Below are positions 8,295 through 17,748 of a DNA stretch of 64,000 nt, in pieces; the first letter of the stretch is position 1, and every line of letters starts with the position of its first letter. A model generated the notes under the pieces. The model was not told where the DNA came from and searched no databases. It worked only from the letters and a program-made list of their open reading frames with translations. Both the position numbers and the translations under genes were made by a program. The stretch spans positions 7,176 through 71,175 of the forward strand of contig NZ_JBGSQX010000037.1 of assembly GCF_041737845.1 (NCBI RefSeq). The letters run 5' to 3'. The DNA comes from Desulfococcus sp041737845 (GTDB taxonomy: Bacteria; Desulfobacterota; Desulfobacteria; Desulfobacterales; Desulfococcaceae).

Positions 8295-9668
8295 ATGGAC
8301 AAGATCCGGGGAGTCGTCGACAAGATCTCTCGGAGCTACAGGACGGACATCTGGCGCGTCAGGATGGAGACGCTTTCTTTTCCTCGCCGTTTGGCCGTGA
8401 GGTTCATTCGGGTGTTCCTGGTCAGCCTTCGGGGGTTTCAGTCCTATCATTGCGCGCTCAGGGCATCCGCCCTGACCTTCTATACCGTGCTTTCCATCGT
8501 TCCGGTGGCGGCCATGGCGTTCGGCATTGCGGGCGGTTTCGGCTTCGAACAGCGGCTGGAAAAGGAACTGATGGAGAATTTGCCGGGGCAGGAAGCGGTC
8601 GTCATCCAGGTGATCGAATTCGCCCGCACCCTGCTGAACAGCACCGAGGGCGGCCTGATCGCCGGCGTCGGCGTGGCGGTCCTGTTCTGGGTGGTCATCA
8701 AGGTGATGGGCAATATCGAAAGTTCACTCAATGCCATCTGGGAGGTCGGGAAGGGCCGCTCCATCGGCCGGAAGGTCGGCGACTACCTGGGAATGATGAT
8801 CCTTTCGCCGGTGCTGGTGATCGTGTCCGGCAGCGCCACCGTCTTCATCAAGACCCAGGTGATCCTGATGACCCGGGAGGTATGGATACTGGGGGCCTTC
8901 AGCCCCATGATCTTTCTGGCCCTCAAGCTGCTGCCCTATATCCTGGCGTGGGTCCTGTTCTCAATGGTCTACCTGGTCATGCCCAACACCCGTGTCCGGA
9001 TTTCTTCCGCCGTGATTGCGGGCGTCATCGCGGGGACCCTCTATCAATTGGTCCAGTGGGGGTACATCAATTTCCAGGTGGGGGTGGCCCGGAACAACGC
9101 CATCTACGGCTCTTTTGCCGCCCTGCCCTTGTTTCTGATATGGCTCCAGACCAGCTGGCTCATCGTTCTTTTCGGGGCCGTCATCTCGGCGGCCTGGCAA
9201 CGGCTCGACGAGCTGGCGATAGACCCGGCCTGCCGGAGGGTGAGCGTCTTCCTCAACCGCTCGATTTACTTGAGAATCGTCCACTGGCTCGTCAGGCGGT
9301 TCTGTGACGCGGAGCCCCCCGCCACCAGCGGCGAGATCGCCGCCGCCCTTGGGATCCCCATCGCCATGGTCCGGGAGCTGACAGCGCAGCTTTCGGAGGT
9401 GGGGATCCTCTCCATCGTCAGCTCCGTCGCCCGGCGGAAGGGTCAGTCGGTTCCGGATGCCGGGGATGAGGTCGCGTTTCAGCCCGGGAGGGATGTCGCC
9501 CTGTTGACCGTGAAGGCCGTGGTGGAGGCCATGGAACACCGCGGGTGCGATACCCTTGCCATGGCATCGACGCCGGCCTTGGCCGAATTGACTGAAATCC
9601 TGAAGGAGATGGAGCGGTCGACAGAGACGTCAGCGGCCAAGCGGTTGCTTAGGGACATTGATGGCTGA
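8295..9668 (+). CDS. YihY/BrkB family inner-membrane protein
   Basis: A 457-residue protein. The first ~330 residues form a six-helix membrane domain of the YihY/BrkB (formerly 'ribonuclease BN') family, with 'SALTFYTVLSIVPVAAMAFG', 'WKVMGNIESSLNAIW'-like and 'YGSFAALPLFLIWLQTSWL' segments. The last ~120 residues are soluble and resemble a winged-helix arrangement (GEIAAALGIPIAMVRELTAQL). The start at 8295 is chosen because AAAGGA lies six bases upstream; an ATG at 8220 has no such site. The family's transport or structural role is unresolved. The 3' end takes part in a hairpin shared with the convergent livF stop. Confidence 0.88.
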   Translation: MDKIRGVVDKISRSYRTDIWRVRMETLSFPRRLAVRFIRVFLVSLRGFQSYHCALRASALTFYTVLSIVPVAAMAFGIAGGFGFEQRLEKELMENLPGQEAVVIQVIEFARTLLNSTEGGLIAGVGVAVLFWVVIKVMGNIESSLNAIWEVGKGRSIGRKVGDYLGMMILSPVLVIVSGSATVFIKTQVILMTREVWILGAFSPMIFLALKLLPYILAWVLFSMVYLVMPNTRVRISSAVIAGVIAGTLYQLVQWGYINFQVGVARNNAIYGSFAALPLFLIWLQTSWLIVLFGAVISAAWQRLDELAIDPACRRVSVFLNRSIYLRIVHWLVRRFCDAEPPATSGEIAAALGIPIAMVRELTAQLSEVGILSIVSSVARRKGQSVPDAGDEVAFQPGRDVALLTVKAVVEAMEHRGCDTLAMASTPALAELTEILKEMERSTETSAAKRLLRDIDG

Positions 9669-9746
9669 GGGGCGAGAGGCAAGAGGCGAGAGGCAAGAGG
9701 ATTAACCAAGGATCTCTCTTAGCCCTTCGCCTCTCGCCGTTCAGCC
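9663..9746. terminator. Long inverted repeat joining two convergent stop codons
   Basis: The 18-base arm 9663-9680 (GGCTGAGGGGCGAGAGGC) pairs with 9729-9746 with two mismatches, across a 48-base loop that itself repeats GCGAGAGGCAAGAGG units. The arms contain the stop codon of the yihY-like gene and touch that of livF, so this is probably a two-way transcription terminator. There is no U-run, which leaves the mechanism open. Confidence 0.5.
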
Positions 9747-10445
9747 TAAATCCCTAAATAGGCCTTTTTGACGTCTTCGTTGCTCAGGAGTGCGGCGGCG
9801 TTGTCTGCCAGGGTGATGCGTCCGTTTTCCATGACGTAGCCCCGGTGGGCGATCTGAAGCGCCAGGTTGGCGTTCTGTTCCACCAGGAAGATGGTCGTGT
9901 TGCTTTCCCGGTTGATCTTTCCGATGATCTCGAATATCTGCCGGATCACGAGGGGGGCCAGGCCCAGGGAGGGTTCGTCCAGAAGGAGCAGTTTTGGCCT
10001 GGCCATGAGGGCCCTCGATATGGCGAGCATCTGCTGTTCGCCGCCGCTGAGGGTCCCGCCGGCCTGGGTCCGGCGCTGTGCCAGGATCGGAAACAGATCA
10101 AAGATGTGCTCCATGTCCTGCCGGATGCCGTCCTTGTCTTTCCGCAGGAAGGCGCCCATGTCCAGGTTCTCCGCCACCGTCAAAAGGGGAAAGATCCGCC
10201 GGCCCTCGGGGACCTGACTGATGCCCATCTGGACGATTTGATCGGGGCTTACCTGGTGGATGGGTTCGCCCATGAAATGAATCTCGCCGGTCCTGGGTGG
10301 GGCGATGCCTGAGATGGACATGAGGGTGGTGGTTTTTCCGGCGCCGTTGGCGCCGATCAAGGTGATGATTTCGCCTGCGGAAATCGCTATGCTGACCCCT
10401 TTCAGCGCCTGAATGTTGCCGTAATACGTCTGGATGTTCGCGAGC

Positions 10446-10453
<8 letters not shown>
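9746..10453 (-). CDS. livF: Branched-chain amino-acid type ABC transporter ATPase LivF (operon 1)
   Basis: A 235-residue ATPase of an uptake ABC transporter. Walker A is GANGAGKTT (about residues 33-41), the signature is LSGGEQQM (about 134-141) and Walker B is LLLLDEPSLGLAP (about 154-166), with the LivF-type switch LVEQNANLAL. It works with LivG, LivH, LivM and LivK. Its start overlaps the livG stop by eight bases. The substrate class (branched amino acids, or aromatic/organic acids) cannot be fixed from the ATPase. Confidence 0.93.
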
Positions 10454-11237
<784 letters not shown>

Positions 11238-11256
11238 TGTTTCGATACCCGTTCCG

Positions 11257-12465
11257 CTATTTTTGGGCTTTGAATTGATAGGACCGCCGGATGCCGCTGA
11301 TGATGCCCTGGGGCCGGAACACCATCATGATCACCATGACGGCGCCGAAGATCAGCATGCGGTAATCTGAAAAGGCCCTCAGGTACTCCGGCAGGAGGAT
11401 CAGGATGAACGCGCCGATGATCACCCCGATGATCGACCCCATCCCGCCCAGAACGACGATGGAGAGGATGATCGCCGATTCGAGGAAGGTGAAGCTGGCC
11501 GGGTTGATGAAGGTGGTCTTCGCCGCAAAGATCACGCCGACCATCCCCGCCCATGTTGCGCCGAGGGCAAAGGCGGTGAGCTTGGTCCGGGTTTTGTCGA
11601 TGCCCATGGCCTGGCATGCGATCTCATCCTCGCGCAGGGCGATCCAGGCCCTGCCGATGCGGGAATTCTGAAGGCGGTTGACGACGAAGATGGTGAAGAG
11701 GGTAAGCCCGATCATCAGGAAGTAGATGTAGACCGTCGCCGTTTCGAGCGGCATGACGACGCCGAAGAACCCTGGCCGGGGAATATTGGCGATGCCGCTG
11801 GGGCCGAAGGAGAATTCGTTCCAGTTCTCCAGGATCAGCCGGATGATTTCCCCGAAGCCGAGGGTGACGATGGCCAGATAGTCGCCCCGGAGCCGGAGTA
11901 CCGGAAAGCCCAGCAGAATGCCGAAGGTCGCCCCGAGCATGGCCCCGATGGGCAGCGCCACCCAGAATCCGACCCCGAAATGATGGTTGAGCAGGGCGTA
12001 ACTGTAGGCTCCCACGGCGTAGAAGGCCACGTACCCCAGGTCGAGAAGGCCGGCCAGCCCTACGACGATGTTGAGCCCCAGCCCCAGCACCACGTAAATG
12101 AGGGCCGTGGTCATGATGTTGGTCTGGTAGGTGGAAAAGACAAAGGGGAAAAGGCCGACGGCCAGCCCGATGAGGATCAGGGCCGGAACGTAGATGTTTT
12201 TTTCCTCCACCAGGCGCTGGCTGAAGGGTTTCTTTTCAATCTCTCCTTCGGCGACCATTTTGCCCATCTGCTTTCGCCGCAGGAGATACCGCCAGAGAAA
12301 GGAGAGAAAGAAGCTGCCGACGCCCACGACCGCCATATTCGCCCACCGCCAGTGGATCACCCCTTGAATGGGGTTGACGCGGATGACCATGATGGGAAAC
12401 GTCAGCATCATGAACCAGACGGCGACAATGAAGGATTGTTTGATTTCCTGTATTTTGCTCGTCAT
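11257..12465 (-). CDS. livM: ABC transporter permease LivM (operon 1)
   Basis: A 402-residue permease with about ten hydrophobic segments. The family signatures are 'VGLAGLLDLGYVAFYAVGAY', 'LRLRGDYLAIVTLGFGEI' and 'IALREDEIACQAMGID'. The N-terminal ~90 residues, with two extra helices, are longer than in E. coli LivM, as is common in this type. The ATG at 12465 is chosen, with AAGG six bases upstream; a TTG two codons earlier is also open. Confidence 0.92.
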   Translation of the reverse strand: MTSKIQEIKQSFIVAVWFMMLTFPIMVIRVNPIQGVIHWRWANMAVVGVGSFFLSFLWRYLLRRKQMGKMVAEGEIEKKPFSQRLVEEKNIYVPALILIGLAVGLFPFVFSTYQTNIMTTALIYVVLGLGLNIVVGLAGLLDLGYVAFYAVGAYSYALLNHHFGVGFWVALPIGAMLGATFGILLGFPVLRLRGDYLAIVTLGFGEIIRLILENWNEFSFGPSGIANIPRPGFFGVVMPLETATVYIYFLMIGLTLFTIFVVNRLQNSRIGRAWIALREDEIACQAMGIDKTRTKLTAFALGATWAGMVGVIFAAKTTFINPASFTFLESAIILSIVVLGGMGSIIGVIIGAFILILLPEYLRAFSDYRMLIFGAVMVIMMVFRPQGIISGIRRSYQFKAQK

Positions 12466-12485
12466 ATTCAACCTTCAGCCTTATC

Positions 12486-13394
12486 TCAAACCTTCTGCGT
12501 GGTCGATCGTCCCAGGATGCCGGCGGGCCGGAAGATGAGAATCAGCACCAGAAGGGCGAAGGCGAACACGTCTTCGTAATCGCTCGAAACATAGCCGGTG
12601 GCGAAGCTTTCGGTCCATCCGAGCACCAGCCCGCCCAGGACGGCGCCCGGGATGCTGCCGATCCCCCCCAGCACCGCCGCGGTGAATGCCTTGATGCCGG
12701 CGATGAAGCCAACGTAGAAATTGATCATGCCGATATGGGAGGCGATCATCACGCCGCCGATGGCGGCCAGGGACGATCCGATGATGAAGGTCATGGAGAT
12801 CACGCGGTTGACGTTGACGCCGACCAGCATGGCCATGTTCCGGTCCTGGGCCGTGGCCCGCATGGCCTTGCCCATCCGGGTGAATTTGATGAGAACGGTC
12901 AGGAGGACCATGACCGCGGCGGTCGTGACGATGATCATCAATTCGGCGGCGCTGATGACATGGGAGATGGGCTCCAGAAAGTCGATCTTGGGGATCAGGC
13001 TTGGAAACGGCAGAAAATCGGATGTCTGGGCAAGCAGCACGTAATTCTGAAGGAAAATGGACATGCCGATGGCGCTGATCAAGGGAGAGAGGCGGGGGGC
13101 GTGGCGGAGCGGCTTGTAGGCGATTTTCTCCACCGTGAAGCCGTAGGCCGCCGAATAGAGCACCGCCACGATGGTCGCGAGCAGGAGGATGGCCACCTGG
13201 TTGATGCCCAGGAGCGTCAGCACGTTCGCAACGATCAGGGCGGTGAAGGCGCCGATCATGTAAATCTCGCCGTGGGCGAAATTGATCAGTTCAATGATGC
13301 CGTAAACCATGGTATAGCCCAGGGCGATCAGCGCATAGATGCTTCCCCGGGTCAGGCCGCCCAGCAGGAGCTCGAAAAAATATTCCCAGTCCAT
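12486..13394 (-). CDS. livH: ABC transporter permease LivH (operon 1)
   Basis: A 302-residue permease. Signatures are 'GSIYALIALGYTMVYGIIEL' near the N-terminus, 'INFAHGEIYMIGAF', 'MRATAQDRNMAMLVGVN' and 'AAVLGGIGSIPGAVLGG'. It forms the membrane channel with LivM. The gap to livK upstream is 176 bases and holds a strong hairpin. Confidence 0.93.
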   Translation of the reverse strand: MDWEYFFELLLGGLTRGSIYALIALGYTMVYGIIELINFAHGEIYMIGAFTALIVANVLTLLGINQVAILLLATIVAVLYSAAYGFTVEKIAYKPLRHAPRLSPLISAIGMSIFLQNYVLLAQTSDFLPFPSLIPKIDFLEPISHVISAAELMIIVTTAAVMVLLTVLIKFTRMGKAMRATAQDRNMAMLVGVNVNRVISMTFIIGSSLAAIGGVMIASHIGMINFYVGFIAGIKAFTAAVLGGIGSIPGAVLGGLVLGWTESFATGYVSSDYEDVFAFALLVLILIFRPAGILGRSTTQKV

Positions 13395-13459
13395 AGGATG
13401 TGTTTGCCGCTTCCTTCCGACGGGTTCAAGGCGTGTCGGACCGTTGGGTGTTGGGTGTT

Positions 13460-13487
13460 CGGGGGAGGGCGGGACTGCCCTCCCCCG
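13460..13487 (-). promoter_or_regulatory. Strong hairpin between livK and livH
   Basis: CGGGGGAGGGC (13460-13470) and GCCCTCCCCCG (13477-13487) make a perfect 11-bp stem with a 6-base loop. It sits just after livK and before livHMGF. No U-run follows it on the minus strand. Such elements commonly stabilise or partly terminate the binding-protein message, giving more LivK than permease. That role is inferred. Confidence 0.6.
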
Positions 13488-13570
13488 AAGGGCATTTCTA
13501 TTTTGATTGACGTGATTCTGATGAGCTAAGAAGATTCGGACGGATCCGGAAGCTCAGGTGCGGCTGAGGG

Positions 13571-14710
13571 TCAGTTTAAAGAAAGCTCGACATATTTCCC
13601 TTTTTGTACCTGGTACATGGAAAAGCCGATGCCGATGGCATCGCCCTTTTCATCGAAGCGGATGATGCCCAGGGGGGTTGCCACGAATTCCGTTCTGAGG
13701 GCCTTTTCAACCGCATCGTAGTCGGTGGAGCCCGCTTTTTCAATGGCGTTCAGAATGGCCAGCGCTGCGGAGTAGGCGTTGAGGAAGAAGGCTCCCGGAT
13801 CCTCGCCGTTGTATTTCTCCTTGTGGGCGGCGATGGCGGCGATGGCGATGGGGTTTTTGGAGGTATCCTGGGGTCCCGTGGCGTAAACCCCCTCGGCGAA
13901 TTCACCGGCGACCTTGATAAAAGTGTCGTCTTTCACGCCGTCATCGGAGATGAAGGGGATGTCCATCTTTTTCTTGCGCATCTGCATGACGATCTTGGAT
14001 GCCTCGGGATGATAGCCGCCGAAGATCACGCCGTCCGCATCGGAGCGTTTGATCTTCTGGACGACCGCGGAATAGTCAACGGCGCCGGGGGTGATGCCTT
14101 CGTAAAGGACGACCTGCGCTTTTCCGCCGGCTTCGATGAACTGTTTGGCGAATTCGGCCAGCCCTTTGCCGTAGTCGCCCTTGTCATGGAGCACGGCCAG
14201 TTTTTTGAGTTTCAGGACATCGGTGGCGAAATTGACCTCCAGGAGGGCCTGGGCGTCGTCGGATGCGATGGTGCGGAAAAAGTTGGGGTAATCTCCGCTC
14301 TGGGTCAATGCCGGATTGGTGGCGGAAGGCGACATGGTGACCACCTTCTTGTCTTTATAGATGCCCAGGGCTGCTTTTGTGGCGCCGCTGCAGATATGAC
14401 CGATAACGGCGTGGGCGCCTTCGGAAACCAGTTTTGTGGCGGTGTTGGTGGCGATCTCGGGTTTGCAGACATCGTCTTCCACCAGAAGCTGGATCTTCTT
14501 GCCGTTCACGCCGTTCAAGGCGTTCATGTGGGCCGCCACCAGTTCGGCCGCCCGGACGGTCGGGATGCCGTATGATGCCAGATCGCCGCTGTGCGCGCCC
14601 GCGACGCCTATCTTGATGGTGTCTTCGGCCATGATCTGACCGGCCATGCCAAATATCAGGGGCAAGGAAACCAGGGCGATAACAAAGAAACGGTTGAGAC
14701 GCTTTCTCAT
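13571..14710 (-). CDS. livK: Periplasmic substrate-binding protein LivK (operon 1)
   Basis: A 379-residue type I periplasmic binding protein with a signal peptide ending near 'MAGQIMAEDTIKIGVAG'. The core motifs are 'HSGDLASYGIPTVRAAELVA' and 'VIGHICSGATKAALGIYKDK', the latter typical of LivJ/LivK-type amino-acid binders. An AAAGGAGC lies before the ATG and a good sigma-70 promoter about 60-85 bases upstream. First gene of the operon. Confidence 0.92.
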   Translation of the reverse strand: MRKRLNRFFVIALVSLPLIFGMAGQIMAEDTIKIGVAGAHSGDLASYGIPTVRAAELVAAHMNALNGVNGKKIQLLVEDDVCKPEIATNTATKLVSEGAHAVIGHICSGATKAALGIYKDKKVVTMSPSATNPALTQSGDYPNFFRTIASDDAQALLEVNFATDVLKLKKLAVLHDKGDYGKGLAEFAKQFIEAGGKAQVVLYEGITPGAVDYSAVVQKIKRSDADGVIFGGYHPEASKIVMQMRKKKMDIPFISDDGVKDDTFIKVAGEFAEGVYATGPQDTSKNPIAIAAIAAHKEKYNGEDPGAFFLNAYSAALAILNAIEKAGSTDYDAVEKALRTEFVATPLGIIRFDEKGDAIGIGFSMYQVQKGKYVELSLN

Positions 14711-14766
14711 CTTCTGCTCCTTTTTCTGTTATGATTCCAAAATAATAAAGCGATTCCGATCCTCCC

Positions 14767-14795
14767 TTTATAATCAGTGAAAAAAAGTGCGTCAA
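14767..14795 (-). promoter_or_regulatory. Predicted sigma-70 promoter of liv operon 1
   Basis: Read on the minus strand, TTGACG (14795-14790) is followed after exactly 17 bases by TATAAA (14772-14767). Both boxes match consensus at five of six positions. The predicted start is about 50 bases before the livK ATG. Confidence 0.65.
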
Positions 14796-15127
14796 GATAA
14801 TATTTGGGGGCACCACCCGCTGTTTTGAGCCGGCCGTTTTGGCGAATTGGTATGCCATAAAAGCGTATTAAATGGTTAGACCGTTGGTATTCGGGGTCTT
14901 TGGCGCTTGTGCATCAACCACAAAATGAGAATGAACCGATAATGAAGGTGCCCTGCGCGGATGAAAAAAGTTGTTCGGGTCAAGGAAATGCGTCTTCGAT
15001 CGGTATCGGGCCAGGATTCGCGCGGTGGCGTTTTTTCCCCGGATTCCTTGACAATGCCGGTCGTAAATGATAATTTGTCGAAAATCACATACTCCCCCAT
15101 ATCGTATTCTCCACCAGATGCCATGGA
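14796..15127. other. Intergenic region between liv operon 1 promoter and the Crp/Fnr gene
   Basis: Over 300 bases with no supported gene. A minus-strand open frame at 14876-15157 overlaps the regulator start, has no ribosome site and shows no family signature. No clear Crp/Fnr palindrome was found, but a divergent regulator next to an operon often controls it. Confidence 0.3.
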
Positions 15128-15799
15128 ATGACCGAAATGAGCGAAATCATCGAACAACTGAAGAAGGTTCCCCTGTTTGAAAGCCTCAGCGACGAGGAAC
15201 TCGAAGCGGTCGGCCAGGTTGTCAAACTGAAATCTTTCCCGAAAAATACCATCCTCTTCAGCGAGGGAGATGAATCCGACTCTTTCTATGTGATCTGCGA
15301 AGGGCGGGTCAACGTGGGGATCAATGATGAGGAGGGAAAGGAGATCATCCTGTCGAGGCTCGGCCCCAACGAGTATTTCGGAGAGATGGCGCTGATGGAC
15401 GGGGAGCCGCGGTCGGCGTTTGTCATGACCAAGGACGCCTGCAGGATGATGATCATCTCAAAGAGTGATTTCAAGAAAATCCTCTCCTCCAAACATGAGG
15501 TTATGCTCAATCTTTTGAAGGAACTCCAGAGGCGCCTCCGGGAGGCCAACAAAAAGATCGAGAGTCTTGCCTTGATGGATGTTTACGGCCGCGTGGCCCG
15601 TCTCCTGATCCAGCTTGCAGGCGGTTCAGACCCCGGCGTCCAGATCAAAGACAAGCTTACCCACCAGGAGATCGCCAGCATGGTCGGCGCTTCGCGAGAG
15701 ATGGTCAGCCGGGTCATCAAAGACCTTACCAACGACGGTTATATTTCCATTCGAAGAAAACGGATCACCATTCATAAAAATCTCCCCTACAACTGGTAG
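15128..15799 (+). CDS. Crp/Fnr family transcriptional regulator
   Basis: A 223-residue regulator. Residues ~10-125 form a cyclic-nucleotide-binding-like domain ('LFSEGDESDSFYVICEGRV', 'YFGEMALMDGEPRSAFV'). A long helix follows, and a C-terminal winged helix (about 150-220) carries the recognition segment 'LTHQEIASMVGASREMVSRV'. The effector is unknown; the EMALMDGEPRSA pocket resembles Crp more than Fnr, and there are no N-terminal cysteine clusters for an iron-sulfur cluster. Divergent to liv operon 1. Confidence 0.9.
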   Translation: MTEMSEIIEQLKKVPLFESLSDEELEAVGQVVKLKSFPKNTILFSEGDESDSFYVICEGRVNVGINDEEGKEIILSRLGPNEYFGEMALMDGEPRSAFVMTKDACRMMIISKSDFKKILSSKHEVMLNLLKELQRRLREANKKIESLALMDVYGRVARLLIQLAGGSDPGVQIKDKLTHQEIASMVGASREMVSRVIKDLTNDGYISIRRKRITIHKNLPYNW

Positions 15800-15925
15800 G
15801 AAACCCCTCTCCTTATCCGCGCGCCACATGCCGGCCGTCTGTCTCGCTGCGACCAGGATCTTCCGTTTTCCGGCGGAACCGGACGCGCATTCCGCCTGAT
15901 CTTCGAATAGCGTGGAGTGCCGGAT

Positions 15926-16432
15926 TCATCCTGTGCGGATATGTTTGGCCAGGTGGCCCAACTCGGGAAAGATGAGCCTGTCGCAGGCCAGGCGGCAGGC
16001 TTTGATGCTTCCCGGCATGCAGAAAACGGCCGTGTTGCCGATAATCCCCGCCAATGACCGCGACATCAGCGCCGCTGAGCCGATTTCGGCGTGGCTGAGC
16101 TGGGCGAAAAGCGGGCCGAAGGCCGTCAGTTCTTTTTGAAAGAGGGGCTTGACCGCTTCGATGGTGACATCCTTGGGGCTGGTCCCGGTGCCGCCGTTCA
16201 TCAGAACGGCATGGGGGTCGTGCTCGCCGATCAGGCCCAGGACCGTCTTGCGGATGACCTGGGCGTCGTCCGGAAGCACCCGGTGGAACAGGACTTCATG
16301 CCCTTTCAACCGGGCCTGTTCCGATATCCATGCGCCGCTTTCGTCTTCGGCCGGCCCCCGGGTCGATGATAAGGTGATAATTCCCAATGTCACTCTTGGG
16401 AAGGCGCTTTGTTTGTGCTCTTCAACTCCCAT
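15926..16432 (-). CDS. moaB: Molybdenum cofactor biosynthesis protein MoaB
   Basis: A 168-residue MoaB/MogA-fold protein that adenylylates molybdopterin. Signatures are 'LGIITLSSTRGPAEDESG' at the N-terminus, 'VLMNGGTGTSPKDVTIEAV' in the middle, and 'GNTAVFCMPGSIKACRLA' near the end. Length fits MoaB. It stands alone between divergent and same-direction neighbours. Confidence 0.92.
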   Translation of the reverse strand: MGVEEHKQSAFPRVTLGIITLSSTRGPAEDESGAWISEQARLKGHEVLFHRVLPDDAQVIRKTVLGLIGEHDPHAVLMNGGTGTSPKDVTIEAVKPLFQKELTAFGPLFAQLSHAEIGSAALMSRSLAGIIGNTAVFCMPGSIKACRLACDRLIFPELGHLAKHIRTG

Positions 16433-16901
16433 TACATCCTCCTGTTTTCTTCATCTGCGGCACCAGCGCCGTTTCTTCCCCTCGGCCGGGCTCATGCGCC
16501 GAACCATCCACGGCTTTTCAGGCGGACCGCCCCCTCCGGGCCTCTTGATGCGGATACCTTTTTCCGCGCCATGCCAAACGTGCGGCGCTGCTCGCTGCGT
16601 CCTGAACCGTATGGATTACGTATATTCCATGATCCGGTGCTGTGCAAGCTCCGGCTTGGGTAGATCCGGAAAAAAATGGCGGAGGAATCGCCGCCTGCGA
16701 AAGCTGATGAGCGGGGCGTCGGATGATTTGTTGAGGATGGCTGCCGAGAATGGGATAATTCGCTTGACCAAATGAAAAGCATATATTATACAAAAGTTAA
16801 ATCGATGAATAGCATTCATTAATTCATAACCATTCTATATAATATATGTATTTAAAAAGTTATTATGAGACTTAAACAGGCTTGAAACACAGGGAGGTCC
16901 G
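16433..16901 (+). promoter_or_regulatory. AT-rich promoter region of liv operon 2
   Basis: About 470 bases without a credible gene; short frames on both strands lack ribosome sites and family features. The last ~120 bases are strongly AT-rich. Candidate promoters are TTGACC (16764-16769) with TATACA 17 bases later (16787-16792), and a perfect TATAAT (16838-16843) with a weak TTCATT (16815-16820) 17 bases before it. Confidence 0.45.
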
Positions 16902-17726
16902 GTGTCATCCGCAGCCAATGACGTCAGTTCATCGGATATTATGCTCGAATTAAAAGACGTGCACATGCAGTTTGGCAAGGTCAAGGCGCTGCGAGGGGTC
17001 AGCCTGACGGTGAAAAAGGGGGAGATTCACTCCATCATCGGCCCCAACGGAGCGGGAAAAACGGTCATGCTGAACTGTATCAATGGTCTGTATCGGCCCC
17101 AGGAGGGAGAGATTTACTTCAAGGGCAGGAAGATCAACGGGTTAAGGCCCCACCAGCGCGCCCAGCTCGGCATGGCCCGAACCTTCCAGAAGGTGGAGGT
17201 GTTCGGCGGGATGACCGTTCTCGACAACATCCGGCTGGGCCGCCACCTCCACTATCGCTCCGGCTTGCTGGGCGGCCTTCTCTACTGGGGAAAGAACGCG
17301 AAGGAGGAGATCCGGCACCGGACGTTCATCGAGGAAGAGATCATCGACCTGCTGGAGATCCAGAACATCCGGAACAAGCCGGTGGGCATGCTTCCGTACG
17401 GGCTCCAGAAGCGGGTGGAACTGGGCCGGGCGCTGGCGCTGGAGCCGGACCTGCTCATCCTGGACGAACCCCTGGCAGGCCTCAATCTGGAAGAGGTGGA
17501 GGACATGGCCCGATTTATCCTGGATGTGAACGAGGAGAAGCAATGGAAAGTGACCTGTCTCCTGGTGGAGCATGACATGGGGGTGGTCATGGACCTCTCG
17601 GACCGGGTGTTCGTTCTGAATTTCGGCAGCATGATCGTCGATGATGCTCCGAAGGCGGTTCAGAGCCATCCGGACGTCATCAAGGCCTACCTGGGCGAGG
17701 AAGACCTGTATTCAACCCGCAGATAG
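16902..17726 (+). CDS. livG: ABC transporter ATPase LivG (operon 2)
   Basis: A 274-residue LivG-type ATPase. Walker A is GPNGAGKTV, the signature is LPYGLQKRVELGRAL and Walker B is LLILDEPLAGLN. The GTG start is supported by AGGGAGG (16891-16897). It opens an operon with an acyl-CoA ligase, two permeases, a binding protein and LivF. The valine after the Walker A lysine-threonine is normal in the aromatic/acyl-type subgroup. Confidence 0.92.
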   Translation: MSSAANDVSSSDIMLELKDVHMQFGKVKALRGVSLTVKKGEIHSIIGPNGAGKTVMLNCINGLYRPQEGEIYFKGRKINGLRPHQRAQLGMARTFQKVEVFGGMTVLDNIRLGRHLHYRSGLLGGLLYWGKNAKEEIRHRTFIEEEIIDLLEIQNIRNKPVGMLPYGLQKRVELGRALALEPDLLILDEPLAGLNLEEVEDMARFILDVNEEKQWKVTCLLVEHDMGVVMDLSDRVFVLNFGSMIVDDAPKAVQSHPDVIKAYLGEEDLYSTRR

Positions 17727-17748
17727 CGAAAAGGGCACCCATGCGAAT

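Noticed and set aside
14876..15157. 93-residue minus-strand open frame overlapping the Crp/Fnr gene start
   Set aside because: No ribosome site, no family features and overlap with a well supported gene.
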